Positions 37,858-46,376 of a DNA stretch of 64,000 nucleotides are shown here, piece by piece (position 1 is the first letter of the stretch; every line of letters begins with the position of its first letter). The stretch comes from Prosthecobacter debontii (GTDB lineage: Bacteria > Verrucomicrobiota > Verrucomicrobiia > Verrucomicrobiales > Verrucomicrobiaceae): contig NZ_FUYE01000002.1 in NCBI RefSeq assembly GCF_900167535.1, positions 1 to 64,000 on the forward strand, given 5' to 3'. The notes below the pieces were generated by a model that had not been told where the DNA came from, did not search any database, and saw only the letters and a program-made list of their open reading frames with translations. The position numbers and the translations under genes were made by a program.

Positions 37858-38283
37858 TCATGCCCACCTTGGCGGCGGTAAAGGCGGCGCATGGGCCAGC
37901 CTTGGCGGGACCGGATCATGCTTGCCCCTCATCCATGTTTGCAAAGGTTCTGGGTAGGCCCAGGAAAACCGCGTCAGGTCATTCAGCACCCACAGCTTAT
38001 CTTTGCCATCCTTCAGCTTCCGAGGCTGGGGTGCCTGAGGTTTGGCTGGCGGTAACAGGCCGTGATCTTGTGTCCAGATCCACTCTTCCCCGCGACCTGC
38101 CAGCGTGTCTTGCTGGCCATCCATGTGATGCAGCGTTGCCGAGACACTCTGAGCCAACGTCATCTGCTGCTCAGACATCAGCTTTGAAACCATCATGAGA
38201 CCACCCAGCACAAGCGGCCCGCCCAAGAGTTGAAACAGGGCGAGCAGATAAAGAAGCCGGGCATGTCGCTTGAGTTCGGCCAT
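37858..38283 (-). CDS. Membrane-anchored small protein upstream of a TonB receptor, unknown
   Basis: 141 residues with one N-terminal membrane helix (LLYLLALFQLLGGPLVLGGLMMV), a helical periplasmic region with histidines (SATLHHMDGQQD) and a Pro-rich tail (LAHAPPLPPPRW). No family recognised. It is 145 bp upstream of the TonB-receptor gene and 79 bp downstream of the giant CAP protein gene, all on one strand. It may assist the receptor, but only the position argues for that. Confidence 0.5.
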   Translation of the reverse strand: MAELKRHARLLYLLALFQLLGGPLVLGGLMMVSKLMSEQQMTLAQSVSATLHHMDGQQDTLAGRGEEWIWTQDHGLLPPAKPQAPQPRKLKDGKDKLWVLNDLTRFSWAYPEPLQTWMRGKHDPVPPRLAHAPPLPPPRWA

Positions 38284-38362
38284 TCGGGATGCGCCAGTCT
38301 GAAAGCCAGCGTCAGAAACGCAAGAAGCATCTCTGACACTTTACGGGATTCCGTTTGTTAAA

Positions 38363-41300
38363 TCAGGGCGCATTATTCCGCAGAGTCATTTTACCTGAGA
38401 GAATGCGCGTGTTCGTTGGCACTTCAGATGTCGGCAACTCTGGCAGGAGGAAATAACCCACCCCGAAGTGAGTTCCCTCATCTTGAATCAGCATCCCCTG
38501 CACTTTCACCGCTCGTTTCACAGGCTTGGTGAGGCCAGGGCGGAGATCATCATCCACTAAAGTAAAGCTCCCTGATAAAAGCCCTGTCTTCAGATTGGCA
38601 CTCAGCTTCGTCACCGCAGGATTGGCTAGAGGGTCAGCCGGCAAGATTTTACTTTTCAACCCAATACTCAGCCCTTGATCTGGGTTGTCTGAACTGGATT
38701 CGATCCCGCCGAAATCAAACTCCACGCGAGCATTCGCTGCGCCCGCTGTCAGACCGAGAATCACGGCATCCGTCCCCACCGGCGGCAAAAATCTGGCTCC
38801 AACAGCCTCCAGGTTCACAAAAGTTGCCACCGGAGTTCCCGGCAGGCCGAAGCCGTCTTTATATACCCTTACTTTCAAGGATGGGTCCGCAGGTCGGGTC
38901 CAGGTCAGTTCACCGCCCACGGTGTTGTCTTCGGTGTTCGCGAGATTGCCTACATCCCCCGCATCAATGTACAGTTCCCCCAGAAGACTACCTTTAATGA
39001 TCGTCGCATAGAGAGCCTGATACACGAGCACCTGCCCCTGCGGGCCGACAAATGACCCACAGGTGATCTTCTGCCCGTCAGCAGTCACTCCAGCCACATT
39101 CACTTTGCCATCTTTCGCTGTTGTGAAGAACCCATATCCACACCCCTGAGGCACATCCGCATCACCGACCAGCCCACCAATTGTAGGCACTCGCAAACCA
39201 AAAGTGTGGAGCCCGAAGTAAGGCACAGCTTGCTGATCCTTCGCATTCCATTTTTGACGCCAGCCATGCACGACAGCGACAGAAGCCGATTGGGTCACCG
39301 CCGCATTCGTCAGCACTTGATTCGTCGTATTCACATCGAACTCCAGCGTCACCACAGCAGGGGCAGGCTTGCCCGGAGGCTGGACGGTGAGTTCCGCATG
39401 CGGCGGGCTACCACCATCAGCTTGAATCTCAAGGCTTCCTTTGAGCGCTGTCTTCACCTTTCCAAAAGTCAGGCTGCCGGTGAAACTCCCCAGTGCCGTG
39501 ATCTTCAAATCCAAACGTCCCCCTACGGCTCCAAAGATCTGCTCATGTCGTTCCACCCATCCCACGTAGGTTCCCGCCAAGTTTTCTGGGTAAGGTTTCA
39601 CCACCAGGAGGAGATCGACCGTCCCGGTGCCGGAACTGTTCTTGACGGTAAAAGTGACCAAACGACTGTCCGCCTTAGTCGGCTTACCTGTGATTTCACC
39701 GGTGGCTGGATTCAGTTTCAGCCCGGCAGGCAGATTCTTCGCACTGAAAGTCAGCGAGGTGCCTGCCGCTTCGTCATTGAGGATGAGTTTGTGATAAAAA
39801 GCCCCTCCAACGATGATCTCATCCATGTTTTGAATCTCCAGAATCGCCGGTGCCGTGGACGTTACTGCGACACTCAAGGGAGGACTGAAATGCCACAACC
39901 GCCCTGAAATGATAGGCCTCACCGAAAGCATGTAATCCCCACCTTCTGTCGGATTAAAATCAAATTCCTCCTGCCCTGCCTGAACGGTCTTAATCACAGT
40001 ATCCGACGCGTCTAACAATCCCGTGAAAGCAATCTCGTCGATAAACCATCCGATTGAGTCCTGAGTGCCGGGAATGTAAAAAATGCCACCATTGTCGTAG
40101 TTGAAGCGGAGCTTGATCTGCCTCCCCACATAAGGAGCCAGAGACACGGTGCGAAGCAGAAAAGAGGTTTCGCCTGCTTTGATGTTTTCACGGTCTGGAC
40201 TCGTGCCAGCCTGCTCATACACACTTTCCCAGCTTAGACCGTCGTTGATCGACACCTGCACCTTGGCGGTCTGATAAACACTGGCCGTTCTCAGACGGCT
40301 TCTGAAAGCCAGTTGAGCGCCAGGCTGCACAATGAATGGCTCTTTATAAGTCAGTGTTACTGCGGACACCCCCAGGTGAGTCAGACGGTAAGCTGCCGAC
40401 CCTGAATGCTTCACCGTGGTCGAGCGCGGCGTGTAGCCCGCCGTTGTCACAGCATTCATTCGACTCAGGCTGTCGGCCGAGTCATTCGTGGCAGGTGTGG
40501 GAAGCACGGCCTGCCATTGATAGCCTGTCGCTCCACCCGTTTGTGGGAAGGTGTATGTGGTCGAAGCACCCGCCGCCGTAGTGGCAGGTCCAGTAGGGCT
40601 AGGCTCGATATAAACGGGTGTAAAATCGACTTTCACATTCGCCTGATTGGCAATGGCGGCAGGTCCCGAACTGTTCATACCTAAGCCTGAAAAGCTTGCC
40701 GTGCGATTCGCATTCGCCGTCGGCACAGGCACGGCATAACCACCTGAGGTGGATGTGACAGCATGAAAGCTGGAGCCGGATACATTCACCGTGATACCAC
40801 CAATACCTTCACCGGGATCATAGAAGTCATTCCCGTTGATGTCATAATAAGCCACTCCTGTGACAAAGGCTTGGTTGGTATTCCGTGCACCGAAGTTCTG
40901 AGTGACCAACTGAGGCCCGACGGTCAGCCCTGAAACTGTATTTTTTTTGCTGCCCAGTACGATGCCAATACCCACTTCTCGGAAATCTTCGTCATGAATG
41001 TTGACGCGATGGCCTCGGCCCGACTGCATACCCCCCGGGCCTGCCCCCCAATCCACTTGGAAACCAGCATGCCCGTTCAAAACGGAGGCGGCAAAGGCAA
41101 AGACATTCTCGCCGAGGGTTGAAAAGTTATACCCGGCATCTAAGGCACGATCACCGACATCATCACCATTGGCACTGAAGTGGGTTTGCTCCGCGCGGAC
41201 AAGCATGTCCTGCGAATGCAAACGTGCGCTATTGATCAGATTGGCATTCATCGCCAACGGCGGCCGGGCAGCGATGGCATCAAACTCATCCTGCATCATA

Positions 41301-41527
41301 TCCACATCCACCTCAAAAGAATCAATGCCCCCCTTCACTGCCGGGTCCGTGCTGGTGGCCAGCCACTCCCCCTCAGCAGCGGGATTGGCGCGAGCGCGGT
41401 TGATCAGCTCGAGATACAACTGCTCGTCATCCGTGGGCACACCGATGGAATACAATGTGGTGCTCTGAGCGCCAACTGGGATGGCAAATGCCCATGCTAG
41501 GCAAAGCATGGCGGCTGCTTTTTTCAT
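38363..41527 (-). CDS. Giant secreted CAP-domain protein with Ig-like and barrel-like repeats
   Basis: About 1054 residues with a signal peptide (KKAAAMLCLAWAFAIPVGAQS). The CAP/SCP domain occupies ~25-220 (LYLELINRARANPAAEGEW, then SARLHSQDMLVRAEQTHFSA and QSGRGHRVNIHDEDFREVGIG). Next come an SdrD-B-like calcium-type module (YYDINGNDFYDPGEGIGGITV), a concanavalin-like region with a disulphide-free jelly roll, a putative Ig (He_PIG) domain (GLKLNPATGEITGKPTKAD), and a ~400-residue C-terminal part with repeated beta units of the kind seen in verrucomicrobial autotransporter-like proteins. The ATG at 41527 starts the signal peptide; the one eight codons upstream is less likely. It probably acts on or outside the cell surface. 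Confidence 0.8.
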   Translation of the reverse strand: MKKAAAMLCLAWAFAIPVGAQSTTLYSIGVPTDDEQLYLELINRARANPAAEGEWLATSTDPAVKGGIDSFEVDVDMMQDEFDAIAARPPLAMNANLINSARLHSQDMLVRAEQTHFSANGDDVGDRALDAGYNFSTLGENVFAFAASVLNGHAGFQVDWGAGPGGMQSGRGHRVNIHDEDFREVGIGIVLGSKKNTVSGLTVGPQLVTQNFGARNTNQAFVTGVAYYDINGNDFYDPGEGIGGITVNVSGSSFHAVTSTSGGYAVPVPTANANRTASFSGLGMNSSGPAAIANQANVKVDFTPVYIEPSPTGPATTAAGASTTYTFPQTGGATGYQWQAVLPTPATNDSADSLSRMNAVTTAGYTPRSTTVKHSGSAAYRLTHLGVSAVTLTYKEPFIVQPGAQLAFRSRLRTASVYQTAKVQVSINDGLSWESVYEQAGTSPDRENIKAGETSFLLRTVSLAPYVGRQIKLRFNYDNGGIFYIPGTQDSIGWFIDEIAFTGLLDASDTVIKTVQAGQEEFDFNPTEGGDYMLSVRPIISGRLWHFSPPLSVAVTSTAPAILEIQNMDEIIVGGAFYHKLILNDEAAGTSLTFSAKNLPAGLKLNPATGEITGKPTKADSRLVTFTVKNSSGTGTVDLLLVVKPYPENLAGTYVGWVERHEQIFGAVGGRLDLKITALGSFTGSLTFGKVKTALKGSLEIQADGGSPPHAELTVQPPGKPAPAVVTLEFDVNTTNQVLTNAAVTQSASVAVVHGWRQKWNAKDQQAVPYFGLHTFGLRVPTIGGLVGDADVPQGCGYGFFTTAKDGKVNVAGVTADGQKITCGSFVGPQGQVLVYQALYATIIKGSLLGELYIDAGDVGNLANTEDNTVGGELTWTRPADPSLKVRVYKDGFGLPGTPVATFVNLEAVGARFLPPVGTDAVILGLTAGAANARVEFDFGGIESSSDNPDQGLSIGLKSKILPADPLANPAVTKLSANLKTGLLSGSFTLVDDDLRPGLTKPVKRAVKVQGMLIQDEGTHFGVGYFLLPELPTSEVPTNTRILSGKMTLRNNAP

Positions 41528-41684
41528 GCCAGCAATGTTCCATTCCTCCACCTATCAGGCAAGGTCCATAAGGTCAGAAATCAAGAACAGGCGGCTAGGT
41601 CAATATCCGCCCGCTCTCTTTTTAAACACTGCGTTTTGCATGCCCTAACAACATCTGATTCCCCACATACCTGCACACTACGGC

Positions 41685-42815
41685 TCAAACTACCTCCGCA
41701 CCGTCACGGTGAGTCGGGGTCGGTTTACCCGGACGGAAATGCTCCTCATGCTCGAGCTTCGCCGTCAGCCCTGGGAATGCGGAAGTGGTCTTGTTTAAAC
41801 CAGCCTGCACGGCCTGCATTAGAGTCGCAGGATCCGCCTCGGCACGCAGATTGACGATGAGCTGTCCACCCTCGCTCGGTTCGTCCAGTTCCATGCCGAG
41901 TTCCGGAATGTAGTCACTGCGAACGAGATTGATGGACGCCAGTTCCCCGGCAATGCCGTCATCCGGGCTGTAGGTCATTTTGAAATGAGCGATTTCGGTT
42001 CCCTCGCTCTGCAGGCGCTGCTGCACATTCACGGCGAGGGATTTCAGGAAGTCATTCGCTTCAAACTCATCTTCCGATTTCAGGGTCACTGTCGCATTCA
42101 GCCATCCTAGCAGTGCCTCTCCGTCGGCATACACCTCATAGTCCACCGCCATGGGATTGCGGCGTGCTTGTTCATCGGTCATGAGCTGGGAAAAGAGCGT
42201 CTCCAGACCAGCATCGAGGCGCGGTGAGGCGCTGAGAATACGAGCCTCGGGAAACTCACGCTGGAGGACCCCATGCAGTTCTTCACGCTGCTCATCACCG
42301 ATCAAATCGCTCTTGCTGATAACGATGACATCCGCCTCTTCGAGCTGCTTTTTGAAAATGTAGGCCACCTTGCTGGAGAACGTGCCGCCTTGATCCAGAC
42401 CAAACACGCGACGTGCCCGCACCGGATCCACCAGCACGCTCAGTGGAGCGATGGTAAAATTATCTCCATACATGCGGCGCAGCGGATAGGTCACGGTCGC
42501 CACGAGGTCCGTGCAGCTTCCCACAGGTTCGGCAATGAACACATCCGGCTTGGATTGATCAGACAGTTTGTTAGCCGCATCCACCAGCGTATTGAAACGG
42601 CAACAGAAGCAACCGCCTGCAATCTCCTCGGTGGCGTAGCCTTGACCCCGCAGCAATTTCGTATCCACCAGTCCACCGGCTTGATCGTTGGTGATGAGGC
42701 CCACGCGGAGGCCTTGATCCGTGAGGTGCTTGGCCAAACGACCGACCGTGGTGGTTTTCCCCGCACCGAGGAATCCACCGATCATGATGTAACGTGCTTT
42801 AGACTGGGTTGGCAT
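41685..42815 (-). CDS. CobW/G3E-family GTPase
   Basis: 376 residues. Walker A is GGFLGAGKTTT near residue 15, the metal motif GCFCC follows near residue 70 (ATEEIAGGCFCCRF), IAEPVGSCTDLV is the switch region, and VISKSDL supplies the guanine-binding segment. G3E proteins insert or deliver metals (Zn, Ni, Co) or load cofactors. The C-terminus is longer than the short zinc chaperones and ends in EEHFRPGKPTPTHR. No target enzyme is next to it, but it sits among TonB receptors and a ModE regulator, so metal handling is likely. A 6-bp inverted repeat ATTTGC/GCAAAT lies upstream. Confidence 0.85.
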   Translation of the reverse strand: MPTQSKARYIMIGGFLGAGKTTTVGRLAKHLTDQGLRVGLITNDQAGGLVDTKLLRGQGYATEEIAGGCFCCRFNTLVDAANKLSDQSKPDVFIAEPVGSCTDLVATVTYPLRRMYGDNFTIAPLSVLVDPVRARRVFGLDQGGTFSSKVAYIFKKQLEEADVIVISKSDLIGDEQREELHGVLQREFPEARILSASPRLDAGLETLFSQLMTDEQARRNPMAVDYEVYADGEALLGWLNATVTLKSEDEFEANDFLKSLAVNVQQRLQSEGTEIAHFKMTYSPDDGIAGELASINLVRSDYIPELGMELDEPSEGGQLIVNLRAEADPATLMQAVQAGLNKTTSAFPGLTAKLEHEEHFRPGKPTPTHRDGAEVV

Positions 42816-43012
42816 GGCTTCTTTTGATCCACCGGGAGGTTCGATGCAAGCTTCAGCTCAGAAAGGCTCGGCAGAGAACCTCCGTCCATCCGTGGACACG
42901 GCGGGTAGCGGTGGAGTCTGTCGGCTCGTTGGCTTCATTTGCACAAAAACGCAAATACAAACCAGCTTCCCGGCCTGAGTCTTTCAACGGCCGTGCCGAA
43001 AATCCCCTCGAT

Positions 43013-43498
43013 TTATCGCGCGCTCAGCACGTCAATCTTCACCACCTGCCTGACCCAGCGAAAGTGCCGCCGTTCTTTCGGCAACACGATGCGAAACGAG
43101 CCCTGAGCCGTATCCAGGCTTTGCCCGTTCACCGCATCAGCCAGGATCACGGGATCATCCGTGCAGCGGGGATCGAACTCCGGCGGAGCAAACACAGTCC
43201 GATAGCCATCCGCAGCAGTCACAAGAACATATTGGGCCAGGGCTGAGCCTCTCAGGCTATCGCCTAGGCGCAACCCAGCCTGTTGTAAAACCTGATACAA
43301 CGGCACTCCCGTCCACTCAGCCTCCAGACCGCCGTGATCTTTGGCTTTCACAGTTTGGTGAGGTAGCAATTCCAGATCTTCGGCGGTGAGCTTGAGCGGC
43401 TTTTCTTCCCCGACTTTCACGATCAATTCAGACGCGTGAGACGTGATGGCTAACGCTAAGACCAAACACCCCAAGAATCCACGCAGGTAAGCAGTCAT
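43013..43498 (-). CDS. Periplasmic single-domain molybdopterin-binding oxidoreductase-like protein
   Basis: 161 residues with a signal peptide (GFLGCLVLALAITSHA). The remainder resembles the sulfite-oxidase-type Oxidored_molyb fold in reduced form: WTGVPLYQVLQQAGL, ALAQYVLVTAADGYRTVF, PVILADAVNG and FRIVLPKERRHFRWVRQVVKI. Proteins of this short type are frequent beside TonB receptors. It lacks the long N-terminal and dimerisation domains of SuoX/MsrP, so catalysis is doubtful; binding Moco or molybdate in the periplasm is a reasonable guess. It starts 12 bp behind the TonB-receptor stop and is surely cotranscribed, under an upstream ModE-like operator. Confidence 0.8.
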   Translation of the reverse strand: MTAYLRGFLGCLVLALAITSHASELIVKVGEEKPLKLTAEDLELLPHQTVKAKDHGGLEAEWTGVPLYQVLQQAGLRLGDSLRGSALAQYVLVTAADGYRTVFAPPEFDPRCTDDPVILADAVNGQSLDTAQGSFRIVLPKERRHFRWVRQVVKIDVLSAR

Positions 43499-43510
43499 AA
43501 AATTCGCGGC

Positions 43511-45493
43511 CTAAAACTTCACCTGCATGTTCACAAAGAAGCTACGCCCTGCTTCTGGAAAGCCTTCAGCCAGTTTATAGTTCCGATCCGACAGGTTATT
43601 CACGCCCGCACTAAGTGTGAGATCGCGAGGCAGGTGCAAAGAGAGCTTCAGGTTCGTGATCGCCCAAGCACCTGCTTCGATGCCATAAGTGGTGGAGTAA
43701 CGTGAGCCGTTGTATTCCACGCTGGGAATGATGCTCAGCCACTTTACCGGACGAATGTCTGCATAAGTGAAGAAGCTGTGCCGTGGCGTATCAATCAAAC
43801 GCACATTCGGTTGGCTTTCGTTCTTGCGATCAAGGTAGGCGTAGTTGGCCGTGAGTTGAAAGAACTCCGAAGGTTTCCAATCAAAACCCAACTCAGTGCC
43901 GAGATGGCGGCTGCGGCCGACGTTTTGAAGCTGGTAAACACCGAGCTGCACGTTGTCCACGCGCTGAATGGTATCGTCAGTCTCCGCCGCAAAGACATTG
44001 GCTCGCAGCGTCCAGTTCTTCGCTACTTCGCCATCGTAGCCGAGCTCAAAATGCCAGGCTGTTTCAGGCTCAAGATTGGGATTGGGAAGTGCAGAACCCA
44101 TGCGATAGGAATAGCGATCCTTGATGGTGGGGAAGCGGCTTTTCCGAGCCACGGTGGCGTGTAGCTGTTGAGCGTCATCCAACTTGTAGAACACGCCGAA
44201 CTGAGGGTTGAAGGCCTCAAAGGCATCACTGCTCAGGGGTTCATTGAGCGCATCTACAGCCTCCGACACTTCACGACGATCATAGCTTACTCCCACCACT
44301 ACACTGAGCTTGTCCGTAAACTCATGTGTATCCTCGATGCCCAAGGACCAAGTCGTATCCTCAAAGACAAAGTGATCACCTTCCACCCTTGCCGTCGGGT
44401 GATCGGGGAGAGAGGTCTGCTGTTCATCATGATGATCCAGTTTCGCGTGAATGGCCGCTTTCAAGGTATTGTGTTCCCCGAGCTTGGTGCCGAACTCGAT
44501 GGCTCCGCCGAGAGTCCAATCATCGTAGAAACTTTGGAATGCTGAGTTTGCCGTCTGCGCATCATAGCCGTTGTTATCGTAAGCGAAGAGACTGTTTTCA
44601 AATTGGTCGTAGAAGAACCGAGTTTTCACATAGGTATCTGGGGTCAGATGCGTCTTCGTCATCAGATACACCGTTTGTTTATCCCAACTCGGCCACTGCC
44701 AGAAACGGGAACGCATCAGGGGATCTTCACCCACATAAGTTGGGTTGCCTTTAGAGCCACGCTGAATGACATAACCCAGAGCGAATTCATCCGTTTCATT
44801 GGGGGTATAACCGATCTTCGCACTGAAACGCCAATCTTCGCGCCAAGCATTGTTACGCCGTCCACCGTCTTCCAAAGCATGCCGCTGATAGTCATCCGAT
44901 AGCGGATAAGAATCGACATTCAAAAACGAACCGCCGAGTTGCAGATACCCCTTCTCCCAACGCATGCCCACATTGAGCGCAGCCTGATACCCCCCTTCTT
45001 GAAACCACCCCGCTAACAAATCCCCTTCCAAGGGACGCTCGGGCCGACGGGAAACGATATTGATGGCACCGCCGAGTGTATTGGCACCATAGAGGACCGA
45101 GGAAAATCCTTTGTTCACCCGTATCTCGGCCACATCAGCGGTCGTGAAACGACGCAGGTCCACATAACCATCGTAGGGGACGTAAACGGGGATACCATCG
45201 ATGAAGACCGGTGTTTGGCGCAGATCAAAACCGCGCACGTTCATACCCGCTTCATTGCGGGGCCCCGTATTGCTCATCGTCACACCGGGAGAGAGGCACA
45301 GTGCTTCCGCCAGGTCCATGCGCTCGAGTTGACGAATCGTATCTGCGGGGAGGACATCCGCATTGGCATCCACTGTGGGCTGATCAGCATAGGCCGTCAC
45401 CACGATGGTGCCGAGTGTAAATGGTTCCGGTTCTGCCGCGCTAGAGGCGGGCGCAGCAAGGGCACACAACAGGACAGAAGCACGCGGGGGCAT
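43511..45493 (-). CDS. TonB-dependent receptor, candidate molybdate/Moco transporter
   Basis: 660 residues with a signal peptide (PPRASVLLCALAAPASSAA). The TonB box region IVVTAYAD is followed by a canonical plug (LCLSPGVTMSNTG, NVRGFDLRQTPVFIDGIPVYVPYDGYVDL, GFSSVLYGANTLGGAINIVSRRP). The barrel shows NPNLEPETAWHFELGY and ends NMQVKF, complete. It is preceded by modE and by a dyad matching the ModE consensus layout, and followed by a Moco-domain protein. This strongly suggests that its substrate is a molybdenum (or tungsten) compound, but that is inference from context; the barrel itself looks like an ordinary siderophore/metal-type receptor. Confidence 0.88.
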   Translation of the reverse strand: MPPRASVLLCALAAPASSAAEPEPFTLGTIVVTAYADQPTVDANADVLPADTIRQLERMDLAEALCLSPGVTMSNTGPRNEAGMNVRGFDLRQTPVFIDGIPVYVPYDGYVDLRRFTTADVAEIRVNKGFSSVLYGANTLGGAINIVSRRPERPLEGDLLAGWFQEGGYQAALNVGMRWEKGYLQLGGSFLNVDSYPLSDDYQRHALEDGGRRNNAWREDWRFSAKIGYTPNETDEFALGYVIQRGSKGNPTYVGEDPLMRSRFWQWPSWDKQTVYLMTKTHLTPDTYVKTRFFYDQFENSLFAYDNNGYDAQTANSAFQSFYDDWTLGGAIEFGTKLGEHNTLKAAIHAKLDHHDEQQTSLPDHPTARVEGDHFVFEDTTWSLGIEDTHEFTDKLSVVVGVSYDRREVSEAVDALNEPLSSDAFEAFNPQFGVFYKLDDAQQLHATVARKSRFPTIKDRYSYRMGSALPNPNLEPETAWHFELGYDGEVAKNWTLRANVFAAETDDTIQRVDNVQLGVYQLQNVGRSRHLGTELGFDWKPSEFFQLTANYAYLDRKNESQPNVRLIDTPRHSFFTYADIRPVKWLSIIPSVEYNGSRYSTTYGIEAGAWAITNLKLSLHLPRDLTLSAGVNNLSDRNYKLAEGFPEAGRSFFVNMQVKF

Positions 45494-45510
45494 GCTGCCA
45501 AAAAATCATC

Positions 45511-45536
45511 TCGTTATATTTTGTCAAACATAACGA
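45511..45536 (-). promoter_or_regulatory. Candidate ModE operator before the TonB receptor
   Basis: Arms TCGTTATATT and AACATAACGA (9 of 10 pairs) are separated by exactly 6 bases, matching the E. coli ModE layout (CGNTATATA-N6-TATATAACG). It lies between the modE stop and the receptor start. Read on the coding strand it contains TTGACA in the centre, so binding could block a promoter. The presence of modE next door makes this the best-supported operator in the window. Confidence 0.7.
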
Positions 45537-45542
45537 CCTGAA

Positions 45543-45929
45543 TTAAACCTTGGACGCCAGCTTTAGAAGGGTGCGCTGATGTTTTTTGACCGCCGCGTCC
45601 ACCTCACCGAGCAATGCTTGATAAGCCTTGAGCACCGTTTCGCCCTGCTCCGTCAGACTGGCCCCACCTCTCACGGCTCCGCCGCGCGACGAGGCGACCA
45701 AGGGGGAGGGAAAGAGATCGTTCATCACCTTCACATGGCGCCACGCCCGCTGATAGGACATATCCATCCTCCGTGCGGCCTCCGAGATGGAACCCGTCTC
45801 CTGAATGTGCCCCAGCAGTTCCGCTTTGCCCGGGCCTAGAATGGTGACCTCACCCAGGAGCATCCGCAGATGCAGAGCCATGCGAGGGGTGGCGACAGTG
45901 TCCGGTGTGGAGGCTGTAACGGCGGTCAT
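45543..45929 (-). CDS. modE: ModE-type molybdate regulator without TOBE domains
   Basis: 128 residues, a winged helix-turn-helix of the ModE N-terminal family. The recognition region reads ETGSISEAARRMDMSYQRAWRHVKVMN, followed by SSRGGAVRGGASLTEQGETVLKAYQ, both diagnostic. The C-terminal di-mop (TOBE) region that binds molybdate in E. coli ModE is missing, so effector sensing must work differently or be absent. It directly precedes the TonB receptor with a ModE-like dyad between them. It could repress that operon; regulation of other molybdenum genes cannot be judged here. Confidence 0.87.
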   Translation of the reverse strand: MTAVTASTPDTVATPRMALHLRMLLGEVTILGPGKAELLGHIQETGSISEAARRMDMSYQRAWRHVKVMNDLFPSPLVASSRGGAVRGGASLTEQGETVLKAYQALLGEVDAAVKKHQRTLLKLASKV

Positions 45930-45992
45930 GCGGCTATCCTACGCGCATCCACCAGGAACTTCTAGCACCGCCTTTGACAAGCTGGTGTCCGC

Positions 45993-46316
45993 TCAATCTT
46001 CCTCAAACTGATCGAGATGAAACTGGCAGCAGCCCAGGTCGAGGGTCTGAGTGCCGGGTTTCATCCGTATGCGAAAGGCCTCGGCGAGCGAATAAACTCG
46101 CTGCTGGCTATGCTTTTCCACTTCGATCAGCCCGGCTTCGCGCAAGACTCGAAGGTGCTTCGAGGCATTGTAGGGCGTAGCCGCCAGTTGCTCGCACAGG
46201 TCATTGACGCAACGAGGGCCGTCCAACAAAGCACGCACTAGGGCAAAGCGAGTCGGTTCACCCAAGGCACGCATGGCGGTAAGGCAGTCAAAGTGGACAC
46301 GACGGCTGCGAGGCAT
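45993..46316 (-). CDS. ArsR-family transcriptional regulator
   Basis: 107 residues with a winged helix-turn-helix: MRALGEPTRFALVRALLDG, CVNDLCEQLAATPYNASKHLRVLREAGLIEVEK. The sequence after the wing ends in LDLGCCQFHLDQFEED, a Cys-Cys-x2-His cluster that could bind a metal. The alpha3 metal box (CVCDL in ArsR) reads CVNDLC here. It lies between a DUF2062 gene and modE on the same strand with 60- and 63-bp gaps, so it may be monocistronic. The target is unknown. Confidence 0.83.
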   Translation of the reverse strand: MPRSRRVHFDCLTAMRALGEPTRFALVRALLDGPRCVNDLCEQLAATPYNASKHLRVLREAGLIEVEKHSQQRVYSLAEAFRIRMKPGTQTLDLGCCQFHLDQFEED

Positions 46317-46376
46317 GGCAGGATGATGACGTGGAGAGGCTCTTTATGCAAGATCGGCCTCTCAAAGCCTCGGCAG

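Noticed and set aside
42937..42956. ATTTGC-N8-GCAAAT inverted repeat before the CobW-type GTPase
   Set aside because: Only 6-bp arms with a wide spacer; expected by chance in a region of this size.
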